Notes under the pieces: generated by a model | Databases searched by the model: none | What the model was told of the DNA's origin: nothing | Seen by the model: the letters and a program-made list of their open reading frames with translations, nothing else | Made by a program: the position numbers and the translations under genes | Shown: in pieces, positions 10,033 to 19,639 of the stretch | Numbering within the stretch: the first letter of the stretch is position 1 | Layout of the letters: every line of letters starts with the position of its first letter | NCBI RefSeq assembly: GCF_020171315.1 | Contig: NZ_JAIUZP010000010.1 | Span: forward strand, 124,001-188,000 | Reading direction: 5' to 3' | Origin: Pseudooceanicola nanhaiensis | GTDB taxonomy: Bacteria > Pseudomonadota > Alphaproteobacteria > Rhodobacterales > Rhodobacteraceae | DNA: 64,000 nt

Positions 10033-11481
10033 ATGTTTGATATCAGACCCGTCGGATACGTGATCGGCCTGCTGGTGGCCTGCCTTGGCCTGACCATGCT
10101 GCCGCCCCTTGCGGTGGACATCGCCGAGGGCCGGGGCCACTGGCCTGTCTTCGCGGAATGCGCGGTGCTCACGCTGCTCTCGGGCACGGTTCTGGCGCTC
10201 GCCTGCCAGAACTCCAAGAAGGAGGGGCTGACGCTGCAGCAGACCTTCCTGCTGGCGACGCTGGTCTGGATTGCCCTGCCGCTTTTCGGGGCGCTGCCCT
10301 TCATGCTCGGCGCGACCGAGGCGCGCTTCGTCGATGCCTTCTTCGAGGCGATGTCGGGCATGACCACCACCGGCTCAACCGTCTTCTCGGGGCTCGACGA
10401 CCTGCCCAAGGGGCTGCTGCTCTGGCGCGGGATCCTGCAATGGCTGGGCGGCATCGGGATCATCGTCGTGGCGATGGTCTTCCTGCCCGAACTGCGCGTC
10501 GGCGGGATGCAGATCTTCCGCTCCGAGGCCTTCGAGACCATGGGCAAAATCCTGCCTCGCGCCACCGCAATCGCGGGCCAGATCTCGGTCATCTACGTGG
10601 GCATCACGCTGGCCTGCGCTTTCACCTATCTCGTCATGGGCATGGGCACCTTCGATGCCTCGGTCCATGCGCTGACCACGGTCTCCACCGGCGGCTTCTC
10701 GACCCGTGACGCCTCCTTCGGGGCCTTCTCGGGGCCGATGGAATACGCCGCCTCCTTCTACATGATCCTCGCCGCGCTGCCCTTCGTGCGCTACGTGCAG
10801 ATGATCAACGGCCAGGGCTGGGCGATGTTCTCGGACGTGCAGGTGCGCGGCTTTGCCTGGACGATCTTTGCCCTGACGGGGATGCTCTTCCTCGTGTTGC
10901 TGACGATCTTCCCGCACCACTGGGAGCAGAGCCTGCGCGAGGCGCTTTTCAACATCGTCTCGATCCTGTCGGGGACCGGCTTTGCCTCGGTCGATTACAT
11001 GGCCTGGGGCGGCTTCGCGATCACGCTCTTCTTCTTCGCGGGGCTGATCGGCGGCTGTGCAGGCTCCACCGCTTGTTCGGTCAAGATCTTCCGCTACCAG
11101 ATCCTGCTCTCCTCGCTGCGCGCGCAGTTCCGGCGCATCCACACGCCCCACGGCGTGTTCATCGCGCGCTACGACGGGCGCCCGATCCCCGAGGACGTGC
11201 TCTCCTCGGTGATGTCCTTCTTCGTCTTCTTCATCGTCTCGCTGGGGGTGCTGACCGTGGCGCTTGCCCTGACCGGGCTCGACTTTGTCACCTCCCTGAG
11301 CGGCGCCGCCACGGCCCTGGCCAACATCGGCCCCGGATTGGGCGATACGATCGGACCGGCGGGGAATTTCTCCACGCTCAACGACACGGCGAAATGGCTG
11401 CTGGCCATCGCGATGCTGGTGGGGCGGCTGGAGCTGATGGTGGTCTACGCGCTGCTGACGGTGAATTTCTGGCGCGCGTGA
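10033..11481 (+). CDS. trkH: TrkH family potassium uptake protein
   Basis: 482 aa integral membrane protein with about 10-12 hydrophobic segments. The four pore-loop regions are visible: TTTGSTVF near residue 112, TTVSTGGFST near 217, SGTGFASVDY near 320 and ANIGPGLGDTIGP near 433. GLIGGCAGSTACSVK is also a TrkH/KtrB signature. It forms the K+-translocating channel subunit and normally works with the cytosolic TrkA regulator, which is not in this window. Monocistronic as far as seen. Confidence 0.95.
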   Translation: MFDIRPVGYVIGLLVACLGLTMLPPLAVDIAEGRGHWPVFAECAVLTLLSGTVLALACQNSKKEGLTLQQTFLLATLVWIALPLFGALPFMLGATEARFVDAFFEAMSGMTTTGSTVFSGLDDLPKGLLLWRGILQWLGGIGIIVVAMVFLPELRVGGMQIFRSEAFETMGKILPRATAIAGQISVIYVGITLACAFTYLVMGMGTFDASVHALTTVSTGGFSTRDASFGAFSGPMEYAASFYMILAALPFVRYVQMINGQGWAMFSDVQVRGFAWTIFALTGMLFLVLLTIFPHHWEQSLREALFNIVSILSGTGFASVDYMAWGGFAITLFFFAGLIGGCAGSTACSVKIFRYQILLSSLRAQFRRIHTPHGVFIARYDGRPIPEDVLSSVMSFFVFFIVSLGVLTVALALTGLDFVTSLSGAATALANIGPGLGDTIGPAGNFSTLNDTAKWLLAIAMLVGRLELMVVYALLTVNFWRA

Positions 11482-11804
11482 GGGGGGGGCTGAGGCCCTC
11501 ATCACAACTGCAAAAACGCAGTCCCCTCGGAATGTTCCGCCCGGCCGTGAGGCCGGGCAGCGCCGACCCGCCCCCCCTGGGGCGGCGCTGCCCTAAGCGA
11601 AGGCCAGAGGTGGGCAGCAAGCACTTGGCAGGGGCTTCCACTCAAATCGCAAATGCACCGCGATCGGCGCGCTGCCCCAATCTGTCGCTCCTTGCGCAAG
11701 AGGGGGGGCTGGACGGTAGGTTTCCAGCGATGTGACCACCCTACCAACCGCCCCAACGAAAAAGGGCGGCCCGAAGGCCGCCCCGTCTCATCCCGCAAAC
11801 AGGC
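11482..11804. other. convergent intergenic region with strong inverted repeats
   Basis: This 323-bp stretch lies between trkH (plus) and the SPOR-domain gene (minus). It contains GCCCGGCC-GTGA-GGCCGGGC at 11539-11558, then GGCAGCGCCG ... CGGCGCTGCC at 11556-11592 with an extra inner CCCC/GGGG, which share bases and so are mutually exclusive folds, then a terminator at 11759-11783. GGTAGG and CCTACC also pair across 11716-11746. No gene was found. Confidence 0.55.
11759..11783 (-). terminator. intrinsic terminator of the SPOR-domain gene
   Basis: Read on the minus strand: GGGCGGCC, loop TTCG, GGCCGCCC, then TTTTTCG. A perfect 8-bp GC stem with a stable UUCG loop and a 5-T run, starting 22 nt after the stop of the gene ending at 11805. 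Confidence 0.88.
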
Positions 11805-13589
11805 TCACTTCCAGCAGGACACCAGCGCCGTCAGGCCCGTCGCCTGCGTCGTCAGGTCCTCCGGCGGCACCGCGGCGCTCGCGACGGAGGCTTCTACCGC
11901 CACGCCCGCCTGCGTGAGCGCCGCGCGCAGCGCGCTGCCATCCACGGCGAAGCTCACGTTCTCGGGCAACTGCCGGGTGCCATCGCCCGCAGGCAGCAGC
12001 ATCCCGACCACCGCGCCGCGCTCGTCCAGCACCGGGCCACCGGCATCGCCGGGGCGGGTCTCGAGCGCAAGGCGGCTCACGCCGGCCTCACCGTCGAGGC
12101 CGCGCACATCGGCCAGCTGGCCGAAGGTCAGCGTCGGCGCGCCCAGAACCCCCTCGTAGGAGTAGCCAGCCACCGCCACGGCGGATTGCAGCCGGGCCGG
12201 GCCCTCGGCAAAGGCGGCGACACCGATCGGGGCCAGCCGTTCCTCGGGCTCCAGCAGGGCGATCTGGCCGCTGGCATCGGTCGCCACGATCCGCGCGGGG
12301 TGGTCGTAGTCGAGGGTGATCCGACCACAGGCGGCCAGCGGTGCGGCGGCGGTGACCACGCGGCCCGCACCATCCACGAAGAACCCGGACTGCGACAGTT
12401 CGGGACGGCGGATTTCCAGCCCGCTGACAAGGTCGATGTCCTGCACCGCCTCGTTGCCCGCGGCGGCATCCAGCACGCCGGGCAGGCGGGCGAAGCTCGG
12501 GGTCATCTCCTGCAGCATCCGCTGGCGGCGGGTCTCGTCGTTCACGGGCCAGACGAGGATGAAGCCCTTGATCTGGCCGTCCTGCAGCGTCGCCTGCACA
12601 TAGGTCGTGATCTCGCTGTTGGTGCCCTCGATCGAGAAGCTGCTGCTGCCGCGTTCGCGCGGGCCCTCGACGGGCACGATCGCCAGCGTCTGCAGGATGT
12701 CATAGAGGCCGAAGAGCGTGTCTTGCGTGCCCGCCTGGGAAATCAGGACAACCTTCTGCGGGCCGCCGTCGGTGGCCTCGAAATGGACGAAGGGCGCCTC
12801 GTAGCGGTCGAAGGCCACCATGGCGGTGGGCATCTTCAGGGCGATGCCCGCGCGTTCGTCACGCACCACCTGCATGTCGAGGCCTTCGAGGATCGCGTAG
12901 TAGCTGCGCAGCAGCGCCTCCCGCTGGCGGGTGGTCAGCACGCCCGTCACCTCGTAGCCCTGCGCCGCCTGCCAGGAGGCCATGGCGTTGCGGGTGCCGT
13001 TGCCGAAGGCGCCGTCGATGGTGGAATTGTAGTGGCCTGCGTCGCGCAGCGCGATCTGCAGTTCCTCACGCTCGACCCGGGTCAGCAGCTGCTCGCTCTG
13101 GCGGGCCTGCCAGACGGTTTCCTCGACCGGGGCCGGTTCGGGCTCGGGCTCCACGACAGCCGGCGTCTCGGGCTGCTGCGGTTCCAGCGTCGTGGTGTCG
13201 ACCGTTTGCGCGGGGGCAGGGGCCACGGGCGCATCCTGTGTCAGGGCGCCACCGCCCACCGGGTAGAACCGGTCACGGTAGTTCGAGGTGAAGCCGACGT
13301 AGGAATCCCGGGGGATCTGGCCCCGTGCGCGCAGGGTGCGCAGCAGATCGCTCGCCTCCTCCTGCGAGTACGGGCCGAGCGCGATGGCGTACCAGCCGCT
13401 GCCGAGGGCAAAGCCGTTCACGTCGGGCAGACGGGCGGCATAGCCCCGGGCGACCTCGAGCGCACGGTTCAGGCTTGGCTGGGCCTCGATCTGCACCCAG
13501 GCGTCCTCCTGCGGAGCGACGGTCTGGGCCGCGGCCGGGCGCGCAAATAGCGTCACTGCCACGAGCAGGGTGAGAAGAATTCGGATCAT
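11805..13589 (-). CDS. SPOR / peptidoglycan-binding protein with a trypsin-like domain lacking the catalytic triad
   Basis: 594 aa, exported: signal peptide MIRILLTLLVAVTLFARPAAA-Q. In order: SPOR-like repeat (about 25-110), Pro/Glu-rich linker (about 115-160), peptidoglycan-binding domain (about 165-225; REELQIALRDAGHYNSTIDGAFG), a middle region (about 230-395), and an HtrA/trypsin-like domain (about 405-575). In that domain the usual motifs are changed: TNAHVV becomes TAAAPL, the Asp in D-L-A-L-L becomes Gln (GQIALLEP), and GNSGGP becomes GDAGGP. All three catalytic residues appear lost, so it is probably a non-proteolytic envelope protein. Two frames of alignment agree, but no structure was checked. 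Confidence 0.85.
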   Translation of the reverse strand: MIRILLTLLVAVTLFARPAAAQTVAPQEDAWVQIEAQPSLNRALEVARGYAARLPDVNGFALGSGWYAIALGPYSQEEASDLLRTLRARGQIPRDSYVGFTSNYRDRFYPVGGGALTQDAPVAPAPAQTVDTTTLEPQQPETPAVVEPEPEPAPVEETVWQARQSEQLLTRVEREELQIALRDAGHYNSTIDGAFGNGTRNAMASWQAAQGYEVTGVLTTRQREALLRSYYAILEGLDMQVVRDERAGIALKMPTAMVAFDRYEAPFVHFEATDGGPQKVVLISQAGTQDTLFGLYDILQTLAIVPVEGPRERGSSSFSIEGTNSEITTYVQATLQDGQIKGFILVWPVNDETRRQRMLQEMTPSFARLPGVLDAAAGNEAVQDIDLVSGLEIRRPELSQSGFFVDGAGRVVTAAAPLAACGRITLDYDHPARIVATDASGQIALLEPEERLAPIGVAAFAEGPARLQSAVAVAGYSYEGVLGAPTLTFGQLADVRGLDGEAGVSRLALETRPGDAGGPVLDERGAVVGMLLPAGDGTRQLPENVSFAVDGSALRAALTQAGVAVEASVASAAVPPEDLTTQATGLTALVSCWK

Positions 13590-13785
13590 GGAAAAGGGCC
13601 TCTGCTCAGCGTCTTTTTACAAGTGTTGATCCCGGTTCTACCAAATCTCCCCCCCTGCGCGACCAAATAATGCGTGAGCGGCTGATTGACCCGGACCGCG
13701 CCGCCCAATAGGTAGGGCGGCGACAATTTCCTGCGCGGTTGCGGCCTCTCCGGCCCCGCCGCGCCCCCGGTGAAGGTGGCATCAG

Positions 13786-14730
13786 ATGGTGGCAAGCAGC
13801 GACAAACCCCGCTCGTTCCAGGAGATCATCCTGCGGCTTCAGGGTTACTGGGCGTCCAAGGGCTGCGCGATCATGCAGCCCTACGACATGGAAGTCGGGG
13901 CGGGCACCTTCCACCCGGCCACCACGCTGCGCTCGCTCGGCTCGCGGTCCTGGGCGGCGGCCTATGTGCAGCCCTCGCGCCGTCCGACCGATGGCCGCTA
14001 CGGCGAGAACCCGAACCGGCTGCAGCATTACTACCAGTATCAGGTGCTGATCAAACCCAGCCCGCCGGACCTTCAGGACCTCTACCTCGGCTCGCTCGAA
14101 GCCATCGGCATCGACATGGAGATGCACGACATCCGCTTCGTCGAGGACGACTGGGAAAGCCCGACGCTCGGAGCATGGGGCCTCGGCTGGGAAGTCTGGT
14201 GTGACGGCATGGAAGTGTCGCAGTTCACCTATTTCCAGCAGGTCGGCGGCCATGACTGCCACCCCGTCTCGGGCGAGCTGACCTATGGTCTGGAGCGTCT
14301 GGCGATGTACGTGCTCGGCATCGACCACGTGATGGACATGCCCTTCAATGATCCGCAGGCGCCGATCGCGCTGAAATACGGTGATGTCTTCCGCCAGACC
14401 GAGCAGGAATATTCGCGCTGGAACTTCGACGTGGCCAACACCGAGATGCTGCTGAAGCACTTCGAGGAGGCCGAGGCCGAATGCGAGGCGATCCTGTCGC
14501 AGGAGTACGACGATCCCAAGACCGGCAAGCGCATCGTCATGGCCCACCCGGCCTATGACCAGTGCATCAAGGCCTCGCATCTCTTCAACCTGCTCGACGC
14601 GCGCGGCGTGATCTCGGTCACCGAGCGGCAGGCCTATATCGGCCGCGTCCGGGCTCTGGCCAAGAAATGCGCCGATGCCTTCGTGCAGACCGAGGCGGGC
14701 GGCTGGACCCCGGAGGGTACCGCCGCGTGA
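13786..14730 (+). CDS. glyQ: glycine--tRNA ligase alpha subunit
   Basis: 314 aa. It begins [19 protein letters not shown] and has [53 protein letters not shown] and [20 protein letters not shown], the signatures of the bacterial alpha2-beta2 class II enzyme. The alpha subunit carries the aminoacyl-adenylate site. The beta subunit, glyS, lies 2.5 kb downstream after three small genes. A GTGA overlap joins it to the next gene. Confidence 0.98.
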   Translation: MVASSDKPRSFQEIILRLQGYWASKGCAIMQPYDMEVGAGTFHPATTLRSLGSRSWAAAYVQPSRRPTDGRYGENPNRLQHYYQYQVLIKPSPPDLQDLYLGSLEAIGIDMEMHDIRFVEDDWESPTLGAWGLGWEVWCDGMEVSQFTYFQQVGGHDCHPVSGELTYGLERLAMYVLGIDHVMDMPFNDPQAPIALKYGDVFRQTEQEYSRWNFDVANTEMLLKHFEEAEAECEAILSQEYDDPKTGKRIVMAHPAYDQCIKASHLFNLLDARGVISVTERQAYIGRVRALAKKCADAFVQTEAGGWTPEGTAA

Positions 14731-15260
14731 CCGGCAAGATCCTTGCCGCGGTCATCGTGATCTCGGCCCTGCTGGTGGGCGGTGGTGTCTACTACGCGCA
14801 GGTCTATGCCTTCTACGAAGACGTGGTGCCGAACGGTGTCGACGACGTGGTGCTGACCGCGCCGTCGGGCGCCGTGCAGCCCGTGGCCTATTCCGATTTT
14901 CGCGCCATCGACGCCGACAGTTCGCCGATCCGCTACCGCGCCTGCTTCATCCTTGATGAGCCGGTCGAGGGCCTCGGTTCACGCTTTCAGGCCTATCCCG
15001 CCGCCGACCCGCTGGTCGCGCCGGGCTGGTTCGACTGCTACGACGCCGAGGAGATCGGCGCCGCGCTGGAGAGCGGGCGGGCCAAGGCCTATCTCTCGCG
15101 CAGCGATCTCCACTACGGGATCGACCGGGTGATTGCCGTCATGCCCGATGGGCGCGGCTATGCGTGGAACCAGATCAACGCCTGTGGCGCCGTCGTCTTC
15201 GATGGAGAGCCGGCCCCCGCCGGTTGCCCAACGCCGCCCGAGAGCCCCGAGCGCCCCTGA
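14727..15260 (+). CDS. DUF6446-like single-pass membrane protein
   Basis: 177 aa from GTG 14727, which overlaps the glyQ stop in GTGA, so it is translationally coupled. One hydrophobic N-terminal segment (residues 5-25: [20 protein letters not shown]), then a periplasmic domain with conserved-looking [29 protein letters not shown] and [10 protein letters not shown]. Three Cys could form a disulfide. This gene between glyQ and glyS matches what I recall as the DUF6446 family in Rhodobacteraceae. Function unknown. Confidence 0.8.
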   Translation: MTGKILAAVIVISALLVGGGVYYAQVYAFYEDVVPNGVDDVVLTAPSGAVQPVAYSDFRAIDADSSPIRYRACFILDEPVEGLGSRFQAYPAADPLVAPGWFDCYDAEEIGAALESGRAKAYLSRSDLHYGIDRVIAVMPDGRGYAWNQINACGAVVFDGEPAPAGCPTPPESPERP

Positions 15261-15499
15261 CGGCCGCCTGAGGACCCGGGTGCCGCAGCCGGGTGCAGCC
15301 GGGTGCCGCCGGGCGCCCGGTCCTGTCCGGCCCGATCCCCCGCAGGAGGGAACCGGTCAGGGCCCCCGATCATTGTCTCCCCAAGATCATCAGACCCGCA
15401 TGTGACGCGCAGGCCCTATCGCCGTCCGTTTGCCGTCCGTGTTCCGCGCATCCGCGCCCTGCCGCGCCCGACCCGGGCGCCGATCGGAGGAGACGTATC

Positions 15500-16372
15500 A
15501 TGTCCCAAGACCGCGCCCCCGCCTGGGTCGTGCCCGCCATGCGCTTTGGCTATTCCGCCCGTGGCCTTACCTATGCCCTGCTGGGCGGCCTCGTGTTCAG
15601 TGCCGCGCTGACCGGCGGGCAGACCGAGGATACCCAATCCGCCCTCGCCACCCTGCGCGGCGAAAGCTTTGGTCCGCTGCTGCTCTGGGTCCTCGGCGCG
15701 GGCTTTGCCGCCTATGCGATCTGGCGGTTCATCTGTGCCTTCATGGACCTTGAACGCCGGGGGCATGATCTGAAGGGGATCGTCGCCCGCCTGGGCCAGA
15801 CCTTCTCGGGCGGGGTGTCCGCCGGTCTGGCGGTGACCTCCGCCCGGCTTGCCATGGGCGCGGGCGGCGGGGGCGGCGACAGCGCCCGCACGCTGGCCTC
15901 GTGGTTGCTGCAACAGCCCTTCGGCAAGTGGCTCGTCATGGCGGCGGGGCTCGTGGCGATCGGGGCCGGAGGCTACTATGGCCTGAAGGCGCTGAAGGAG
16001 AAGTACAAGGCACACATGCGGGCCACCCCCACCAGCCGCAAGCTGGACCCGGTGGTGAAGGCGGGCCTCATCGCCCATGGCATCGTGATCGCGATCATCG
16101 GCGGGTTCCTTGTCTACGCGGGCTTGACCTCGGACCCCAGCGAGGCAGGCGGCATGACCACCGCCTTCGAGGCGGTGCGGGCCCAACCCTACGGGCAGGT
16201 CCTGCTGGCGGCGCTTGCGCTCGGCCTCGTGGCCTTCGCGGTCTATTGCTTCGTCGAGGCGCGTTACCGCGTCGTGCCCGCCCGTGCAGGCGACGATGTC
16301 ACCACGCTGGCCGCCCGCGCCCGGGCCAAGGCCGAGGGCGCAACCCGGCGGATGGCCTCCCAGATCGGCTGA
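15500..16372 (+). CDS. DUF1206 membrane protein
   Basis: 290 aa from ATG 15500, with GGAGGAGACGTATC upstream. Six predicted membrane helices in three pairs, each pair opening with a similar motif (FGYSARGLTYALLGGLVF; ARLGQTFSGGVSAGLAVTSA; KAGLIAHGIVIAIIGGFLVYAG), and A/G-Y-G-x-x-L-L/V-A-L/A-G motifs at pair ends, as in DUF1206. Role unknown; integral inner-membrane protein. It lies 239 nt after the DUF6446 gene. Confidence 0.85.
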   Translation: MSQDRAPAWVVPAMRFGYSARGLTYALLGGLVFSAALTGGQTEDTQSALATLRGESFGPLLLWVLGAGFAAYAIWRFICAFMDLERRGHDLKGIVARLGQTFSGGVSAGLAVTSARLAMGAGGGGGDSARTLASWLLQQPFGKWLVMAAGLVAIGAGGYYGLKALKEKYKAHMRATPTSRKLDPVVKAGLIAHGIVIAIIGGFLVYAGLTSDPSEAGGMTTAFEAVRAQPYGQVLLAALALGLVAFAVYCFVEARYRVVPARAGDDVTTLAARARAKAEGATRRMASQIG

Positions 16373-16552
16373 CGCACCGGGCGGGGCCTGTGCCCGGGGG
16401 GCAGGAGCCTGCGACCCGCGGAGTGCGCCATGGCCGCAGGCCGCAAAGCGCAAGAATGCTGGCGTGACGCGGCCCGATGCGGTAGGCGGCGCGGGAGGGA
16501 GAGCCGATCTGCCGCGCCTCCCGCTGACATCTGCACAGACCGGGGGCCTCTC

Positions 16553-17005
16553 GTGACCGTATCCAAACGTATCGTTCTTTCCAGCGACCACGCCGCGATC
16601 CCGCTGCGGCAGGCGATCGCCGCCCATATCACCGCGCAGGGCTGGGAGGCCGTCGACATCGGCCCCACCACGCCCGAGAGCACCCATTACCCCAAGCATG
16701 GCGCCGCCGCGGCGCGCAAGGTCGCCTCGGGCGATTGCCGTCTGGGGATCATCCTCTGCGGCACCGGGCAGGGGATCATGATGGCCGCCAACAAGGTGCC
16801 CGGCATCCGCTGCGGCGTCTGTTCCGACACCTTCTCGGCCAAGATGATCCGCGCCCACAACGACGCGCAGATCCTCTCCATCGGCGCGCGCGTCGTGGGC
16901 GAGGGGCTGGCGCTGGAGATCGTCGATGCCTTCCTGAACACCGAGTTCGAAGGCGGCCGTCACGCCACCCGTGTCGACATGATCGAGGCCCCCGAGGCCG
17001 AGTGA
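16553..17005 (+). CDS. rpiB: RpiB/LacA/LacB family sugar-phosphate isomerase
   Basis: 150 aa from GTG 16553 (V-T-V-S-K-R-I-V-L). It has the substrate loop SSDHAAIPLR, the PTTPEST and YPKHG segment and the catalytic Cys in ILCGTGQGIMMAANKVPGIR, then HNDAQILSIGARVVG. These are the RpiB signatures for ribose-5-P to ribulose-5-P in the pentose phosphate pathway. The upstream ATG at 16430 would add 41 poorly conserved residues and is not favoured. Confidence 0.92.
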   Translation: MTVSKRIVLSSDHAAIPLRQAIAAHITAQGWEAVDIGPTTPESTHYPKHGAAAARKVASGDCRLGIILCGTGQGIMMAANKVPGIRCGVCSDTFSAKMIRAHNDAQILSIGARVVGEGLALEIVDAFLNTEFEGGRHATRVDMIEAPEAE

Positions 17006-17192
17006 CGCCCCGGCAGGCGGCCTAACGCCCGCCTGCTACCCGGCCCACGCCCCCTGCGCGGGGCCCGGACACCCGCGAAGGGGCCGCAAGGGCGGGATTT
17101 TCCGCACCGGTCTCTGGACGCTCCGCGCCCCCTTCGCTATTCCCGACCGCAACGCGCCCGCAAGGCGCCCCACGCAGGCTGGATGAACCGAC

Positions 17193-19418
17193 ATGCCCGA
17201 TCTCCTGATCGAACTCTTCTCCGAGGAAATTCCCGCGCGGATGCAGGCTCGCGCCGCCGAGGACCTGAAGAAACGCGTGACCGATGGTCTCGTCGAGGCC
17301 GGTCTGACCTATGCGGGGGCCGCCGCCTTCCACACGCCGCGCCGCCTGACGCTGGCGCTGGACGGGCTGCTGGCCGAAAGCCCCACCCGGCGCGAAGAGC
17401 GCAAGGGCCCGCGCGTCGACGCCCCGGAAAAGGCGCTGGAAGGCTTCCTGCGTGGCGCAGGCGTATCGCGTGAGGACCTGAAGGTTCAGGACGACAAGAA
17501 GGGGCAGGTCTACGTCGCCGTGATCGAGACCCCGGGCCGCCCCGCGGCCGAGATCGTGGCCGAGGTGCTTGAGACGACGATCCGCAATTTCCCATGGCCC
17601 AAGTCGATGCGTTGGGGCGCAGGCCCGCTGCGGTGGGTGCGCCCGCTGCATTCGATCCTCTGCATCCTGACCGACGAGGCCGGCGCCTCTGTCGTGCCGA
17701 TGGAGATCGAGGGTATCAAGACGGGCAACAGCACCCGCGGCCACCGCTTCATGGCGCCCGCCAGCTTCACCGTCACCTCCTTCGACGACTACGCCGCCAA
17801 GCTGAAGCGCGCCTTCGTCGTGCTGGATGCGCAGGAGCGCGCGGATCACATCTGGCAGGAGGCCACCAACCTCGCCTTCGCGCAGGGCCTCGACGTGGTC
17901 GAGGACAAAGGCCTGCTGGCCGAGGTCGCGGGCCTCGTCGAGTGGCCGGTGGCGCTGATGGGCGAGATCGGGGCGGATTTCCTCGCCCTGCCGCCGGAGG
18001 TGCTGCAGACCTCCATGAAGGAACACCAGAAATTCTTCTCGGTGAAGAACCCCAAGACCGGGCGGATCGAACGCTTCATCACCGTGGCCAACCGCGAAAC
18101 CGCCGACAACGGCGTGACGATCCTCGCGGGCAACCAGAAGGTGCTGGCCGCGCGTCTGTCAGACGCCAAGTTCTTCTGGGAAAACGACCTGCGGATCGCC
18201 AAGGCTGGCATGACCGACTGGCTGGACCAGCTGGAAAACGTGACCTTCCACAACAAGCTGGGCAGCCAGGCCGACCGGGTGCGGCGCATCGCGGCGCTGG
18301 CGGGCGAGATCGCGCCCTTCGTGGGTGCGGACCCGGCGCTGGCCGAGCAGGCGGCCAAGGTCGCCAAGGCCGACCTCTCCTCCGAGATGGTCTATGAATT
18401 CCCCGAGCTTCAGGGCCTCATGGGCCGCTACTACGCCGAGGCCGCAGGCCTGCCGGCCGAGGTGGCCGAGGCCTGCGAGACCCACTACCAGCCGCTTGGC
18501 CCCTCCGACGCTGTGCCCGGCGGTGCCGTGGCACAGGCGGTGGCGCTGGCCGACAAGCTGGACACGCTGACCGGCTTCTGGGCCATCGACGAGAAGCCCA
18601 CCGGCTCGAAGGACCCCTTCGCGCTGCGCCGTGCCGCCCTCGGCGTGATCCGTATCCTGCTGGAATCGCAGGCTCGCATGGCGCTTGAGCCGCAATTCGG
18701 CGCACAGCTGGTGCGGCATGAGATCAAGCAGGCCGATGGCGCGGCAGCGGCGGAACTGGCCGCGCTGGAAGACCTCGTCGAGGAGATCGCCAAGCATGGC
18801 GTCTTCGGCGCGGCGCTGCGCACCGTGATGGACCGCCTCAACGGCGAGGCGCCGCTGCTCGACACGCTGAAGGCGCGCGTGCCGGATGCGGCTGCCGACC
18901 TGCTCTCCTTCTTCCACGACCGCCTCAAGGTGCACCTGCGCGATCAGGGGCTGCGCCATGACGTGATCGACGCCTGCCTCGCCATGCCGGGCAACGACGA
19001 CCTCGTCGGGCTGGTGAAGCGGGCCGAGGCGCTTGGCGCCTTCCTCGCCACCGAGGACGGCGTCAACCTGGTGCAGGGCTTCAAGCGGGCGAACAACATC
19101 CTGACCCAGGCCGAGGAGAAGGACGGCGTCTCCTACGAGTTCGGGGCCGACGTGAAATTCGCCGAGACCGACGAGGAGAAGGCGCTCTTTGCCGCGCTCG
19201 ACGGGGCCAAGGGCAAGATCGACGCGGCCGTGGCGGCGGAAGATTTCGAAGGCGCGATGCAGGTCATGGCCGACCTGCGCGCCCCGATCGACGGCTTCTT
19301 CGAGGCGGTGCAGGTGAACAGCGACAACCAGGTCGTGCGGCGCAACCGCCTGAACCTGCTGTCCACCATCCGTTCGACCGTTCTGGCGGTGGCCGACCTG
19401 ACCCGGATCGAGGGCTGA
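17193..19418 (+). CDS. glyS: glycine--tRNA ligase beta subunit
   Basis: 741 aa, longer than E. coli GlyS (about 690). It begins MPDLLIELFSEEIPARMQ, with FHTPRRLTL, GCFxMxW-like AGPLRWVRPLHSIL, EGIKTGNSTRGHRF, and the HD-like and anticodon-binding C-terminal part (DGVNLVQGFKRANNIL, NRLNLLSTIRSTVLAVADLT). It pairs with GlyQ; the beta subunit contacts tRNA. Starts 187 nt after rpiB. Confidence 0.97.
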   Translation: MPDLLIELFSEEIPARMQARAAEDLKKRVTDGLVEAGLTYAGAAAFHTPRRLTLALDGLLAESPTRREERKGPRVDAPEKALEGFLRGAGVSREDLKVQDDKKGQVYVAVIETPGRPAAEIVAEVLETTIRNFPWPKSMRWGAGPLRWVRPLHSILCILTDEAGASVVPMEIEGIKTGNSTRGHRFMAPASFTVTSFDDYAAKLKRAFVVLDAQERADHIWQEATNLAFAQGLDVVEDKGLLAEVAGLVEWPVALMGEIGADFLALPPEVLQTSMKEHQKFFSVKNPKTGRIERFITVANRETADNGVTILAGNQKVLAARLSDAKFFWENDLRIAKAGMTDWLDQLENVTFHNKLGSQADRVRRIAALAGEIAPFVGADPALAEQAAKVAKADLSSEMVYEFPELQGLMGRYYAEAAGLPAEVAEACETHYQPLGPSDAVPGGAVAQAVALADKLDTLTGFWAIDEKPTGSKDPFALRRAALGVIRILLESQARMALEPQFGAQLVRHEIKQADGAAAAELAALEDLVEEIAKHGVFGAALRTVMDRLNGEAPLLDTLKARVPDAAADLLSFFHDRLKVHLRDQGLRHDVIDACLAMPGNDDLVGLVKRAEALGAFLATEDGVNLVQGFKRANNILTQAEEKDGVSYEFGADVKFAETDEEKALFAALDGAKGKIDAAVAAEDFEGAMQVMADLRAPIDGFFEAVQVNSDNQVVRRNRLNLLSTIRSTVLAVADLTRIEG

Positions 19419-19486
19419 TCCGCCTCGGGCCCGGCCCCCTGCGGATCGGGTCACGCGCCAGGATTCTCCTGTTGAAACAGGGCAAT

Positions 19487-19563
19487 GGGGGCTGTCTGCC
19501 CCCCTTGTCCCGCGCTCTGCGCGCGGGACAATTCCCCCCGAGGATATTTCGGAACAATGGATG
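19487..19563 (+). repeat. hairpin-centred intergenic repeat, copy 2
   Basis: GGGGGCTGTCTGCCC, then a perfect stem TGTCCCGCGC-TCTGC-GCGCGGGACA at 19506-19530, then CCCCCCGAGGATATTT, then GGAACAATGGATG. It shares outer blocks with copy 1 (9903-9967, opposite strand), but the central stem differs in sequence while keeping the palindromic form. It lies 68 nt after glyS and 76 nt before the PPDK-like gene, so it may also terminate glyS. Confidence 0.72.
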
Positions 19564-19639
19564 ATCCCGGGGCAGCGCGGGGAGTTTTCCTTGCCTCGTG
19601 ACGCGCGGCGCGTATTCTGCGCCGAAAAGAGGTGCCGCA

